Shown here piece after piece: positions 9,836-23,103 of a DNA stretch of 64,000 nt. The DNA comes from Erpobdella octoculata (lineage: Eukaryota > Annelida > Clitellata > Hirudinida > Erpobdellidae): NCBI GenBank assembly GCA_963978895.1, contig OZ022241.1, positions 26,020,073 to 26,084,072 on the forward strand. Reading direction: 5' to 3'. The notes under the pieces were generated by a model. That model did no database searches and was not told the DNA's origin. It saw only the letters and a list, made by a program, of their open reading frames with translations. Positions within the stretch are counted from its first letter, which is position 1. The number at the start of each line of letters is the position of its first letter. The translations under genes and the position numbers were made by a program.

Positions 9836-11000
9836 GGAGAAGAGTAATTTTCAATTTTAAACATTAGTAAGCAAATTTTAAAAATCACCCTAAATCTAAG
9901 AGGAAGCCAGAGAAGAAGAAAAAGATATGGAGAGATATGAGAAAAGTAAGAGGCGCGAGAAACTAAGCACTACAAAATAAAAAAATATTAGCTGAAGATT
10001 ATAAGTAATATAATTCAAAAAGTATGATAAAAACTGTTTTTATCAACTAATCTAAATACTCTTTGTGGGTTAGCTAGAAAAGATATTTTCCTATTTGGTG
10101 GAAAAATTTTGAAGGGGGCCATGGCTTCCCTTAGCCCCCCAATCCATGCCTCTGGTGGAAGGTAGCACACATACTTGCTGTAATTGTAATTCCCGCAACT
10201 TCATGTTCTTCAGAATCGATCTTTCAGTGGACTCCGGGGGATGAAAATATACTCGCGTACTACAAGAGAAACTCAATAGTCTTGCAATTATGAACTTTGA
10301 ACGTGTTGCTACAAATTCCGTATTTCAACTGCAGATGAACCAAGTAATAGACACTTTTGGCAAACGAAAGAACAGAAACTCATTTTTTTTAAATCAAAAA
10401 TGTATATTGCTTTGCCTCTTTACATTATCAATAAAAATTTGCTACGCTTGTTATAATAAATGTGTAATTTTGGCTATGAAATTGTGAAATTATTGATACA
10501 TGCCACAAAGAAATGGTAATGTCATTATTGTAAACTACTTGTATTTTTTCGAGCAGAAGCCGGTTTTGCTCCCCACCGCATCAAACTCCCCTACGCCTAT
10601 GACAACGTTAGTCAGTCATTTGACACGGTGACAAAAAACCTGGGATTGAATTAGAGCAAATTAATGTGCATAATAATTGTAGAAATGAGGCTGAATATTA
10701 CTGCATTGAATACAAAAAATTACTGTGTCTCTGTGATATGTAATTTGACAAAATTTGAAGACCAGAAAAATTCCTTTTTTTTTTACAAAAAACCTTTTAG
10801 ACGTCTTGAATTCAATATTTTTTTGCAACCAGAAGTAAACATGTACACCTGCCTAAAACAAACTATAGTTAACATTTGGGTGTAATCAGATGAAAAATGA
10901 AATTTTAAAGCCAAAGGTTCATTCAGTACGCGGTCCATTCAGCATTAGCTTCCCCTACTAATTTTGTCAACTGCTGACTGCTGACCACCGCGGCCGCCGC
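9836..11000. other. No gene recognised
   Basis: AT-rich DNA with only short unsupported frames on both strands. A GGGGGCCATGGC..TTAGCCCCCC patch near 10115-10140 can form a short hairpin. Nothing else stands out before the (TACA)n array. Confidence 0.5.
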
Positions 11001-11017
11001 GTAATGCAAAATTGCTA

Positions 11018-11588
11018 ACATACATACATACATACATACATACATACATACATACATACATACATACATACATACATACATACATACATACATACATACA
11101 TACATACATACATACATACATACATACATACATACATACATACATACATACATACATACATACATACATACATACATACATACATACATACATACATACA
11201 TACATACATACATACATACATACATACATACATACATACATACATACATACATACATACATACATACATACATACATACATACATACATACATACATACA
11301 TACATACATACATACATACATACATACATACATACATACATACATACATACATACATACATACATACATACATACATACATACATACATACATACATACA
11401 TACATACATACATACATACATACATACATACATACATACATACATACATACATACATACATACATACATACATACATACATACATACATACATACATACA
11501 TACATACATACATACATACATACATACATACATACATACATACATACATACATACATACATACATACATACATACATACATACATACA

Positions 11589-11620
<32 letters not shown>

Positions 11621-11665
11621 CATACATACATACATACATATACATACATATACATGCATACATAC
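11018..11665. repeat. (TACA)n microsatellite, about 650 bp
   Basis: About 160 copies of a tetranucleotide, almost perfect until 11610, then with a few TATA variants. Long apparent proteins on both strands (Tyr-Ile-His-Thr and Met-Tyr-Val-Cys repeats) exist only because the unit has no stop codon. Confidence 0.98.
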
Positions 11666-11704
11666 AGACCTAGGAAATTATGTACGTAGATCGAAGATCG
11701 ACCA

Positions 11705-11825
11705 GTACCAATTATCGGCCGATACCGATTATGAAACGGCTGATACTTATTACTTATTATCGACCCTTTTGCTGATAATTGGCCTATACCGATAACAGGC
11801 CGATAATTGGTGCATCTCTAATTGC
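11705..11825 (-). repeat. Dispersed repeat with internal GGCCGATAA inversions
   Basis: On the minus strand it begins TAGAGATGCACCAATTATCG and carries several alternating ATCGGCC/GGCCGAT motifs. This resembles ends of short DNA transposons seen in many animals, but no paired terminus or target duplication was found here. Confidence 0.5.
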
Positions 11826-12483
11826 ATGGTCCCACCACTATAGACCCAGAGCCGCCCGCTCAAAAATAAATGCAGCCTAGCCACCGGATCATTTGCGGCC
11901 AGACGTCAGCCGGGCCGGAAAATAAGTTTGACCAAGCCGCCGATATCATTATGGCTAAGATCTAGGCGATTTAACGTTATAATCTGCAATTACCTTAGCA
12001 TCACCCGCGCAAAGCATCTGCACGTCTCAGGCGCGGTCCTACCATTGGGGATGCATCCCCCCACCAGCCTAAGAGCTCAATTTTTTTCAATGAATAAATA
12101 AAGTCAAAAGTACACCAAACAATCCCCCGCCAAACACCAAATATCTATCTAACTTAGATAGTTATAAAATATGAAGAAATCTGTGGGCATCAGCAATGCG
12201 CAATTAATATCTCATTACTATACCTAAGATATGCATGTTTGACCAACCGAAAGCGAGTATGTCTTGCAAACTACCAGCTTATAAATGAGAATATCCAGTA
12301 TCCAGCTTAGGCAATTGTCATTTGGTTTTCAGTTGTTTTCGGGTTTTTTATTCTTCGTTGTTTGCTGGCGTTAATCGTTTAAAAAACTTTTAAAGAAAAA
12401 TTGAGTTCGTGTGAGTTTAGAACACTAGTTTTTCCATATACCTATATTATTCGAAAATGGAAAATTCAATTCAATTTGACTAT
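11826..12483. other. No gene recognised
   Basis: Mixed-composition DNA, first GC-richer (about 11830-12060), then AT-rich. No supported frame, structured repeat or RNA gene was recognised. Confidence 0.5.
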
Positions 12484-13519
12484 CTTTAACGTGGCGTTGG
12501 TCGGATGACTTCTAGGCCACAAACAGGTGTGTTTTGAGTACCTTTCTGAACCGTTCAGCTGTCGCCGCAGTCGTGACCTCCGCTGGAAGGGTGTTCCAGA
12601 GCCTCGGGCCAGCGACTGCGAACCGTCTGTCACCAGCATTTTTCAAACTAGTTGCAGTTATGAGAAGTGAAGATGAGGATGACGATCTCAATCTCTTCCG
12701 AGCCTGGACGTCGCTTACGCGTTTGATATCCGAACATAAGTATGGCGGAGCCGACTCGTGCAAGCACTTATACACCAAAAGTGCTATCTTGAAATCTATC
12801 TTGTGGTTTGCTTTCAACCAGTGCAGCCTTGAAAGGAGAAGAGAAATATGGTCATATTTGCAGGCCTTCATCACCAGTCTAGCACCGGCATTGATGACTG
12901 ACTGGAGACGACTATTTAGGGATTTTGGAAGCCCTACAAGAACAGAATTGCAGTAGTCAAACTTTGACATAACTAGTGATGTAACGAGTGTGTTGAGACA
13001 CGTCATTGGAAGAGATGTTGCGAGAGTCTTAATTTGTCGCAAAGTTGAAAAACACACGCGGGTGACTTTGCTGAAATGTATACGCATGGACATGTCAGAG
13101 TCGAAGAAAGCTCCAAGGTTGCGACCGTATCTGACGGCGAGATCCAGTCGACGCCCAAGAGGACCGGATCTGTTGGACACTTGTTTTTTTCGACGTGTTG
13201 AGAGCCAGATGACCTCTGATTTGTTGGAGTTAAGTTGGAGGCGACTGGAGCACATTCATTGACTGATGTCATCCACGCACGCAGAGACCGACGAAGAGAG
13301 CACTGCAACATTGTCCAGATCACAATGACCATAGATTTGACTGTCATCTGCGTAAAAGTGAGATTGCAACCCGTGACTTGCGACGATCTTCTCAAACTCA
13401 GCAATGTATATAATGAAGAGGGTTGGTCCAAAGACGGATCCCTGTGGAACCCCGCAAGAGAGAGTTAATGTTGATGACGCCACTCCATTTACTCTCACCT
13501 GACATTTACGATTGGTGAG
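12484..13519 (-). pseudogene. LINE-A, 3' half: reverse transcriptase from GVPQGS motif to C-terminus
   Basis: Minus strand. One frame from about 13519 to 12512, with a single TGA at 13256-13258 where the family has Trp (DISQ-stop-MCSSRLQLN). Motifs in order: [31 protein letters not shown] (catalytic Asp pair), LQLNSNKSEVIWL, RLHWLKANHKIDFK and the terminal AVAGPRLWNTLP. This is a CR1/L2-type ORF2. It begins abruptly after the first target-site copy of a Gypsy element. Its missing front half is at 26776-28690. Confidence 0.85.
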
Positions 13520-13911
<392 letters not shown>

Positions 13912-16900
13912 TTCGAAGTGACGATCTTTCTCTTTTTCACATCAATTGCAGAAGCCTTCTGAATGAAATTAATGATCTGACTATTTTGCAACACAATAGT
14001 AAAGCGAAGATCCTGGCAGTAACTGAAACTTGGCTGGACGATCATAGATGATCAATTTCATGCCTTAAATATTACATCTTTTGAGTTTTACTTCATATCT
14101 ATTATAGTCGAAAAATTTAAGAATATTATCTTGGGAGTCATCTATCGCCCACCAAATTCTAATCTAAATGTTTTCAATGAAGAAATTCACAATCTGTTGA
14201 ATCGACTTATTCTGCAAGATAGAAATAAAACTGTGTTTCTAATGGGTGATTTCAATATAAACCTCCTTGAAGCCGGATGTAATCAATCTACTTCAACTTT
14301 CATTAATGAACTGTCAACACACTTCCTTCTTCCTGTTTTTCTGAGTCCCACAAGACAAGGCTCAAAAAACTCTACTGCTATTGACAATATTTTTACTAAC
14401 TTTCCATTGGATACTTGTATCTCAAAAATTGTAATAGATGATATATCTGATCACTACCCCATCTTCTTAAATCTAAAACTCACTCCAACTACATTTAGTA
14501 ATACAATGATTAGTTCATATACACGTAGAGTACATAATGATGAAGCGAAGACTAAATTTTGTGATTTTTTGAAAAGGGCTGAATGGCTGGAAGTGTTTCA
14601 TGCTTGCGAAGATGGAAATGCACAATTGGCTTACTCCATCTTTGCTGAAAGATACAAAAAGATCTACTCAGATTGGTTTCCTCTGATAACTACTAATCAC
14701 ATATGTAAAGAGGGGAAATATGGGTGTGAATGGATGACCCCAGCACTTCTCAAATCTTGCCATACCAAACATAAACTATATAAAAAATATTTGAAGAATC
14801 CTACTCCTACAAATAAGAAAAAATGTGTGGATAACAGAAATTGATTTAAGTCAATAAAACTGGCAACTATTCGACAATATTACTCTAATAAATTGCAGTT
14901 ACATCAGATGAATCTAAAGAAAATATGGGTGATTATTAAATCTATTATGAACAGACATGCAACTAATAACACTACTAATAAATATGTCGCACCTGACGGT
15001 AGGACATTAGTTTTGCCACTTGAAATAGCCGAGGAATTTAACAGATATTTTTCAGAAATTGGGCCTAGTCTTGCCAACAGCATAAGACCCACCGAAAAAT
15101 CATTCAGAGACTACTGTGGTGATCCAACTGTTCAGTCTATGGAAACTCATCCTGTTAAACCGGCGGAAATTTTGAGCATATCAAAAAGGTTAAACACGTC
15201 CCACAGTAGTGGACTTGATGAAATTGATCCCTCCTTCGCAAGTGAATTCATCCATCAAATCGATTCTCCTTTGGCCTCTATCATAAATTGCTCATTTGCA
15301 ACCGGCATATTCCCTAAAGAACTGAAGGTGGCAAAAATTATTCCTTTACATAAATCAGGAGATGTTGACAAAGTCACCAACTACAGACCAATCTCTATAC
15401 TGCCATACTTTTCTAAATTGTTTGAGAGAGCTATGTTCTCTAGAATATACAACTTTCTGATGAAATTTTCTTTACTTAATAACAGACAGTTTGGTTTTCG
15501 AAAGGGTCACTCAACTTTTATGCCATTGATTTTGTTATACTCGAGAATTGCAGAGGCAGTTGAACATGGTGAATATACTATTGGTATATTTCTTGATTTA
15601 GCCAAAGCTTTCAACACTGTTGATCAAAATCTGTTAATTGATAAGTTGTCTTTTTATGGTTTTCGAGGTTGTGTGTTAGACTGGCTTAAGGATTATTTAC
15701 TAAACAGAAAACAGTTAGTTGAATTTAAGGGTTCAAGATCATTTTCTCGTGACATTTTATGTGGTGTACCTCAAGGTTCAATATTGGGGCCCTTGCTTTT
15801 CATCATTTACATTAATGATCTACTGAAGGCTTCTTCATTGGTTGAATTTTTATTATTTGCTGATGACACGAGTATTTTTGCTTCAGGTAATTGCTTGGGT
15901 GACTTAATCTCAATTATGTATAATGAACTCGTGAGTATTGATGAATGGTTCCGAACTAATAAACTATCATTAAACATGGATAAAACTAATTATATTCTTT
16001 TTCGTACTAGGCATAAAGCTTCTTATTGTGATAACATTCTTAATATAAACGTGATCCTATCAGATGTGTATCTTCCATTAAATTCTTGGGTGTTATAATA
16101 GATGAACATTTGGACTGGTCCAAGCATATCTCTTTTATTGAATCGAAAATTTCCAAAAACATAGGTGTCATTTACAAAATTAGTGGATTTGTTGACAAAA
16201 AAATATTAAAATTACTGTATTATTCATTGATTAACCCCTATTTTACATACTGCAATATAGTTTGGACAGCTAACTATCCAACAAGATTAAGAGGACTACA
16301 CATCCTTCAAAAGAAAGCAGTTCGCATCATTTTTCATTTGCCATATCGAGCTCCAACTGGGCCGACATTTCTTGTGAATGATCTTCTAAACATACATCAA
16401 TTAAATAAATTTCAAATTTGTCTTTTTATGTTCAAATATAATAGTGGAGATTACCTAATGTGTTCATTCAGATGTTCAAGAAAACTTCGGAGATCCATAC
16501 ATTTGCTTTGCGATCATCAATCAACTATAGATCTGATTTTTGTGGTACTACTTTCAAAAGTTTTTCTATTTGTTGTTGGGGACATCGGTTGTATAACTCC
16601 CTTTCAGTTCATTTAAAATCAATTAAATCAATAACACTGTTTAAAAAATGTTTGAAATCTTTCATTTTACTTTCAAATTGATCACATGTCTCTTTCTCAG
16701 CTTGTTTGTATCTTACCTTAATTATATATTCTTAACATTTCTTATTATTATATACCTATTTCTCAACTCTTGGTTCATTGATGATTTGATTTCTCTGCTT
16801 GTCTTTCAACTCGAATAGCCTTAATCTAAATCTATATTATTCTTGAAATGTAATCTGAAGACTTGTATTTTATTTTTTTCTTTTAATGAGATTGATTTTG

Positions 16901-16915
16901 TGTTTTCTGTTTGTT
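13912..16915 (+). pseudogene. LINE-B (CR1/Jockey superfamily), endonuclease and reverse transcriptase, frameshifted
   Basis: Plus strand. The endonuclease begins LSLFHINCRSLLNEIND, reads AVTETWLDD, then after a short deletion and stops (about 14050-14130) GVIYRPPNSN, FLMGDFNINLL and DDISDHYPIF (catalytic Asp-His). The reverse transcriptase frame runs 14893-16098 with NYRPISILPYFSKLFERAM, FLDLAKAFNTVD, CGVPQGSILGPLLFI and FLLFADDTSIF. It shifts frame near 16085 and again near 16460. The C-terminal part ends near 16681, with an AT-rich 3' tail to about 16915. It is one of several related LINEs in the window; the copy at 49640-51313 is of the same type. Confidence 0.85.
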
Positions 16916-16918
16916 TGT

Positions 16919-17360
16919 AAATTGGAAGATTGCTTGCATTTCTCCAATTCATAAAAAGGGCCCGACAAGCTGCCCTTCTAACTATAGGCCAATCTCACTT
17001 ACAAGTACCTGTTGTCGTGTCATGGAAAAGGTAATCACCAAGAACATTTTGACTTACTTGTCCACGCACAACCTCATCTCCCATCACCAACATGGATTTC
17101 TAAGGCACAAATCTACCTGTACAAACCTGCTTGAATGCGTGTATGATTGATCATCGTCTCTAGAGAATTGTGAACGTACTGACCTCATTTATTTTGATTT
17201 TCAGAAAGCATTGATTCTGTTTCACACAGAAAGCTGATGACGAAACTGAAAGGATATGGAATATCTGGCGATTTGTTGGCGTGGATTTTCGATTTTCTGA
17301 GTGCACGCACACAGTTTGTTCGCGTTAATGGTCATCACTCTGGCCCAAGAGAAGTTACTA
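16919..17360 (+). repeat. 442-bp direct duplication (first copy); second copy at 17589-18030
   Basis: The block from AAATTGGAAGATTGC to GAGAAGTTACTA occurs twice, 670 bp apart, apparently without differences, including the same one-base loss in motif A. The spacer 17361-17588 is the LINE sequence that should precede the block. This is therefore a tandem duplication of a 670-bp unit whose first spacer copy is missing. Confidence 0.9.
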
Positions 17361-18565
17361 ATAATAAAAATAAGAATAAACATTCTTATTTACTATAACC
17401 TCTGAACTACTGGAAAAAATCTCTTTTACTCCCGATGTTGTCCTTTCAGTCCTAAAAGGTCTCAAAAGTTCATGCTCCTCTGGTCCTGATGGAATACCAA
17501 ACATCATCCTAAAACGTTGCGCCTACGGTTTAGTAGCCCCACTCTGTCATATTTTCGATATGTCTCTCAAGATGCGCAGGTTGCCAACAAATTGGAAGAT
17601 TGCTTGCATTTCTCCAATTCATAAAAAGGGCCCGACAAGCTGCCCTTCTAACTATAGGCCAATCTCACTTACAAGTACCTGTTGTCGTGTCATGGAAAAG
17701 GTAATCACCAAGAACATTTTGACTTACTTGTCCACGCACAACCTCATCTCCCATCACCAACATGGATTTCTAAGGCACAAATCTACCTGTACAAACCTGC
17801 TTGAATGCGTGTATGATTGATCATCGTCTCTAGAGAATTGTGAACGTACTGACCTCATTTATTTTGATTTTCAGAAAGCATTGATTCTGTTTCACACAGA
17901 AAGCTGATGACGAAACTGAAAGGATATGGAATATCTGGCGATTTGTTGGCGTGGATTTTCGATTTTCTGAGTGCACGCACACAGTTTGTTCGCGTTAATG
18001 GTCATCACTCTGGCCCAAGAGAAGTTACTAGCGGTGTTCCACAGGGTAGCGTCCTGGGACCAATACTTTTTTGATATACATTAACGATATTACAGACAAC
18101 CCAGCCTTCGAACAAGTTTCAGTCAAGCTCTTTGCGGATGACATCAAAATTTACAAAACATTCCAACCTGGAAATTTGGCTATGCAGGATGCGGTTGACG
18201 AATTGGTGTCCTGGAGTGGGATATGGCAGTTAAATTTGGCCCTAACAAAGTGCTTCGTATGCTCCATCTATGGTCTAGCAAGTTAAGAGCTTGATGTACC
18301 CGACTACCATATTGACTCTCATCAACTGGAGATTGTTGGTCACGCAAGGGACCTTGGCGTTGTAATCGAAAATGACCTCAAATTTAAAAAAACACATCAA
18401 CAATATTGTACATGCGGCATCTGTTAGATTACGGCTGATCAATTTATGTTTCACTACTAAAGATCCAGATCTCTTGACGAGAGCATTTTCCGTGTATGTA
18501 CGACCACTACTTGAATATTGTTCTTCAGTGTGGAATCCACACCACAGGCATTTGATCGACAGGCT

Positions 18566-19518
18566 TGTCACAACTTCTTCCCCGAGGCGTCCCCTAGAGA
18601 ATATCGCTGCGACCAGGTTCTTTCGAATTTATTTTTCTCTCACCGGACCACCACCGTAATGCGCTGGATGCTGATGCTACCGGTCAACCCGTCGTACCTA
18701 TATTACTTCAAACAAAACAATACCGCATACACGTAGCGGTTTTTTTTAATCAATTTTATTCACAAGATTGTTTCTAACTATAGAATGCGGCTAACAAATA
18801 TGCAATAGCACGCAAGCGAGATACTGGATCAAGAATTTAACGAGAACCAAAAATCTAATCTGAACCAACAATCTACCGTGAACCAAGAATCTATCGAGAA
18901 CCAGAAATCTAACTTACGGCTGGAAGACAGCCGTATTTATACACAGGACGATACAGCTCGTCTAGCGACAAGCTGGAATAGCTGGATAAAGAGATTCATC
19001 CTAAAACTTTCCATCGATGAACAAAGAAAAATACCACACATACCAACGGAGCAAAGTCCAAAAAAAATGATTGGCAGGAATCATTACTGCACACACGGGT
19101 GAAGACATTAATAATGGTACGATAGAAAAGCAATTAGAGATTATAACTTAATAACCGTTTGATATAAGTTTATGAAATTAACAGGAATGATTACTCAAAT
19201 TCTATGCAACCTATTGATACAAGTTTCGATACAAAATTCAGAAAAAGTAGTAATTAAGAAAGATACTAGAGCATACAGGGAAACATACACTGTCACAGAT
19301 TGGTAATTGAATCGGTGGAGTTCAATTAAATTGTAGGTCACCAGATCGAATGAGTCACATGGAGCTGGTGGGAAAAAGTTATGATGATAGTAGCTACGGC
19401 TGGAGTTCAAGTGTACTTACAAGTTATGATAATAGTTATGGAGCGAAGTCGGTTGCATGTTAGAAGAAATGGATGAATGAATGAATAGTCATGAGCCTTC
19501 ATAGTCATAGTTGTGACA
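18566..19518 (+). mobile_element. Solo LTR, 953 bp, 5-bp target duplication
   Basis: Begins TGTCACAAC and ends GTTGTGACA (perfect inverted ends with TG..CA), flanked by AGGCT at 18561-18565 and 19519-19523. Removing it makes the LINE-C frame continuous (..LIDRL then ERVQRR..). Inside, at about 18835-18915, short direct repeats of the type GAACCAAAAATCTA suggest an enhancer block. A TATTTATAC follows near 18933 and could be the promoter TATA of a plus-oriented LTR. There is no internal gag/pol, as expected for a solo LTR of a Gypsy or BEL element. Confidence 0.85.
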
Positions 19519-20309
19519 AGGCTCGAGAGAGTCCAAAGACGATTCACAAGAACAATTCCTTCTGTTAGTCGTCTCCCTTATTTAACTCGCCTCAACATCC
19601 TCGGTCTCAAATCTTTGGAACATCGCAGACTCATTGCTGACCTATGTCTATGCTACAAAATTCTAAATGGTCTTATTGACTCAACTTTGGTCACCAGTTT
19701 TGAATCGTCTGGTACTAGGCCACAAGAGGCCATTGTTATAAACTGAGGTCTGGCTTGCACAAGATCGATGCTACCAAGTTCTTCTTTTCCAACCGAATAA
19801 TAAAATCCTGGAATGCCCTGCCTCACGATGTGGTCAACTCAACATCCTACAGCCGTTTCAGATGTCTGATAAATGAAACCGACCTTTCAAAATTTCTAAC
19901 ACCTAATGGTCAGATTTAAATACCCGATGACTTATGCTTATTTTGCGTATTAGTTTGAGTTACTATTCTTCTTATATTTTTGCCGATTTAAATACCCGAT
20001 GACATATATGTTTATTTTGCGTATTTGTTTGAGTTACTATTTTTCTTATATTTTTGCTTTGAATTCTGTTCGAACGTACGCTTTATGTTGTCCGAACGGT
20101 GTTAGTGGCCTACGGGTCCTTCTGTTGGAGAAATAAATAAATAAATAAATAAATATCCCCTAGATGGGAAGTAATTCCTGGGAGACTCCTTTTGGGTGAT
20201 GTTTATTTTGTTGTATTTTTTTGTATGATCTGTTTTTTTGCTTATCATCATCCCAATAAACAAATTAAACAAAAAAAAACCAAAAAAATATATATATACA
20301 TGTATATAT

Positions 20310-20792
20310 TTATAGAAAATCATATGATTTTTTACTGGGATCCATTACTATCCGTTTTGGAGGGTTGCAATAACGTTTAGGTCTTGCCTCCGGTTCTATT
20401 GCTGTTGGAATGTGTGTCAACTCCTCCGGATTGGCTTCATTATCCATATGACTCGGAACATGGTCTCCTTGTCTATTTTCTCCATCCTCATTCTCCGTAA
20501 CCCGAGGGGTTGCGTTTATGTCTAGTTCCAACATCTCTTCCTCTCCTGGGAACACATTTCTTACTGGGGCTTTCTCTCCATTACTTTTATCTTGAAGAGG
20601 TACTGGCATGTCGAATGTCTCAAACATTTCTTTAAGTGCCCAATCTAAATTCCTTGGTCTTAATTGATTTGTATGCCTTTTTGTAATCCTTCTGTCATTC
20701 TCAAGTTCGTAAACCGTTTTTCCAATTCTTTTTAAAATCTTTCCTGGTATCCATCTGGGATGGTTTGGATTTTTATAATCTCTAGCGTACAC
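20310..20792 (-). pseudogene. Gypsy integrase C-terminal region and tail
   Basis: HPRWIPGKILKRIGKTVYELE is the GPY/F-like module that follows Gypsy integrase. An acidic low-complexity segment and RPKRYCNPPKRIVM before the stop follow. This arrangement is common in Mag-lineage Gypsy elements. Confidence 0.75.
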
Positions 20793-20895
20793 CGCATCTT
20801 GTTCTTTAAAACTCTCGGTCTTGCCCCATTCCTTTTGTCAAACTGTCTCTTCATGCAAGATTTTTTTTCTGAATACCTTTCGTCTTTTTTAGTAC

Positions 20896-21625
20896 TTAGT
20901 TGTAAGTCTCATAGTGGTGTTCTGATTTGTCTCCCAAAAAAATTTCTGCGGGAGATTTTTGATCTGGACTAGATGGGCATGGTGTAGATCTATAACACAA
21001 TAAAAACCTTTGCACCAATTCCTCGGTAATTCCTTCACCTTTTAACTTTTGTATGGTTTTTTTGAAAATATCAACAAATCTTTCTGCTTGACCATCTCTG
21101 TGGATGAAAGGGAGGTATTTGGATATAACTGATAAATTTTGACTGACAAAATCTTTCAAATTCCATAGAAGTAAACTGTGTTCCGTTATCTGATACCAAT
21201 GTCTTGGGAAATCCATACCGAGCAAACGTTCTGTTCAGCTCGCGAATTGTCGTTGTTGAGGTAGCCGCACTCATTTGTATTATTTCTGGCCATTTTGAAT
21301 ATGCGTCCACAACAACCAGAAACATTAAATTCTCCATTGGTCCCGCAAAATCAATGTGAATTCTCTCCCAGGCCTGTGATGGTTCAGGCCATGGTGACGT
21401 GTTTTTTATAGGCAGTTTAGCTGCTTTATGACATGCATCACAGGTTTTCGCCATGCTTTCAATATCTCTATTGATTCCATGCCTATACACCGACTGTCTG
21501 GCCAGCATTTTCATTCTCGTAATTCCTGGATGACCCTGATGTAGCATCCTCAATATACGCTGTTGCAGTTTTTTTGGAATTACCGCTCTTACACCCATAA
21601 ATAGAATGCCATCATGTAAAGTCAA
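20896..21625 (-). pseudogene. Gypsy integrase, frameshifted
   Basis: The zinc-binding part has H(..)HPGITRMKMLAR and CDACHK. The catalytic core has WERIHIDFAGP (first Asp), VSDNGTQFTS (second Asp), then after a frameshift near 21110-21220 DGQAERFVDIFKK (Glu). LCYRSTPCPSS is typical of the core end. Two overlapping frames cover it, so no intact enzyme is encoded. Confidence 0.88.
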
Positions 21626-21634
21626 ATCAGTTGC

Positions 21635-22288
21635 TTAAATTTGGAAAGCATTCCAGTTTGATCCAGGTTTAACTTTTGGCCAAAATCCCTTTTTAATGAT
21701 CTCACTTAACTCTCTGAGTTCAGAGTCTTCTTCTGTCATAATTTGAATATCTTTCTTACTAACAGGTAATTGTCTCATCGTATCCTCTTGTATCACTGTG
21801 ATGTCTTCGTTTACACCTGCTATTATCAAATCCTCATTTCCTGTTGTTTTTTTGGAATCAATGAGTCTTGATAAGGCATCAGCTTGACCCAAATTTGCCA
21901 TTCGTCGATATTCGATCTCAAAATCATAAGCTAAGAGTATAAGTTCCCATCTCTGCAGTCTGTTTGCAGCGTGTGCAGATATTCCTTTCTTTGAACCAAA
22001 TACTGACAAGAGAGGCTTATGATCGGTCAATAGCGTAAACCGCCTTCCATAAACAAATCTATGGAATTTTCTTACTGCAAAAACTAGGGCTAAAGCTTCT
22101 TTTTCTATTTGGCCGTAATTCTTTTCTGCTTGGGTCAGCGCACGGCCTACATGAGCGACTGCTTTTTCTGTTCCATTAAGAAATCGGTGTGGAATCACTG
22201 CTCCAATTCCGTATTCACATGCATCAGCAGCTATTACGATGTTTCTTTTGGGATCATAATGCGTCAGCAATACATTTGATTGTAACAC
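21635..22288 (-). pseudogene. Gypsy RNase H
   Basis: VIAADACEYGIGAVI, QIEKEALALVFAVRKFHRFV, FTLLTDHKPLL and the usual ANRLQRWELILLAYDFEIEY followed by QADALSRL. These are the standard Gypsy RNase H blocks with the acidic residues in place. It removes the RNA strand during reverse transcription. Confidence 0.9.
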
Positions 22289-22323
22289 CTTCTTAAGACT
22301 TGTGAAAGATTCCTGGTGTACTC

Positions 22324-22998
22324 TTAACCATTCAAACTTCTCATTTTTTCCAAGTCATCTAGTGGGCTTCTCATTTGTCTCATCTTTGGTACAAAAACAG
22401 AATAGTAACTAACCATACCCAAAAACGATTTTAACTGTTTTCTGTCTTTTGGTAGGGGCATTTCTACAATTGCTGTTATTTTTTCTGGGTCTAGTTTTCG
22501 GCCTTCTTTGCTGATAATATGACCTAGAAATTTAATCTCTTTCTTGGCAAAAGAGCATTTGTCCATCTTGACTCTAAATCCAAAATCTGAAATCCGTTTG
22601 AATAGTTCAAAAACATTCATATTGTGTTCTTCAAATGTTGTGCCGGTCACAATTACATCGTCCAGGTAAGCCGCACAACCTTTTAACCCTGAAGTTAAAT
22701 TATCCATTGTTTCCTGGAAAATACCTGGTGCACTTTTTACTCCAAAAGGAAGTCTCTGGTACTGATATAGACCTTTAGGAGTGTTGATCGTAACGAGCTC
22801 TTTTGAAGATTCGTCCATTTCCAACTGTAGATATGCATCAGCAAAATCTACTTGAGTAAACCAAGCTCCTTGGTTTAATTTAAAAAAAATTTCATCCGGT
22901 GTTGGAAGTGGATGTTGGTGCATCTCAAGCGCGTCGTTAAGGCCTGTTTTAAAATCAGCACAGATGCGCACCGTTCCGCTTTTCTTTGGAACAACCAC
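22324..22998 (-). pseudogene. Gypsy reverse transcriptase
   Basis: Reads VVPKKSGTVRICADFKTGLN, FTQVDFADAYLQLEMDE (first catalytic Asp), YQRLPFGVKSAPGIFQETM, AYLDDVIVTG (catalytic Asp pair) and KIKFLGH-like EIKFLGHIISKEGRKLDPEK. All RT motifs are present in order. The frame shifts before the RNase H region. Confidence 0.9.
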
Positions 22999-23103
22999 AA
23001 TCGGTGCCGCCCAGTGACTGTATTCAATTCTTTTAAGAACTCCTTCATTGACTAGTCTTTCAAGTTCCCTAATGGTTATTTCTTCGTAAGCAAAAGGTAT
23101 TTT

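Larger units (their letters stand above)
16919..20155 (+). pseudogene. LINE-C, internally duplicated and split by a solo LTR
   Basis: Plus-strand reverse transcriptase of CR1/Jockey type. Order: a duplicated block, then LKSSCSSGPDGIPN, NWKIACISPIHKKGPTSC, YRPISLTSTCCRVMEKVI, HQHGFLRHKSTCTNLLE, a motif A broken by loss of one T (YFDFQKA..DSVSH), SGVPQGSVLGPILF with another lost T, KLFADDIKIYKT and YSS/CSSVWNPHHRHLIDRL. At 18561 it is interrupted by a 953-bp LTR. The frame resumes at 19519 with ERVQRRFTRTIPSVSRLPYL and later SWNALPHDVV. It ends with an (AAAT)n tail at 20131-20155. The 5' end is truncated. Confidence 0.85.

Noticed and set aside
11018..11665. CRISPR-like or telomere-like array
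   Set aside because: A simple tetranucleotide without spacers; the same applies to the heptamer array, whose unit is not a known telomere repeat.
10923..11689. Four long open frames (214-246 codons) on both strands
   Set aside because: They are translations of the (TACA)n array (Tyr-Ile-His-Thr and Met-Tyr-Val-Cys repeats); not genes.
12534..13262. Plus-strand frames of 90-140 codons
   Set aside because: Antisense shadows of the minus-strand LINE-A reverse transcriptase.
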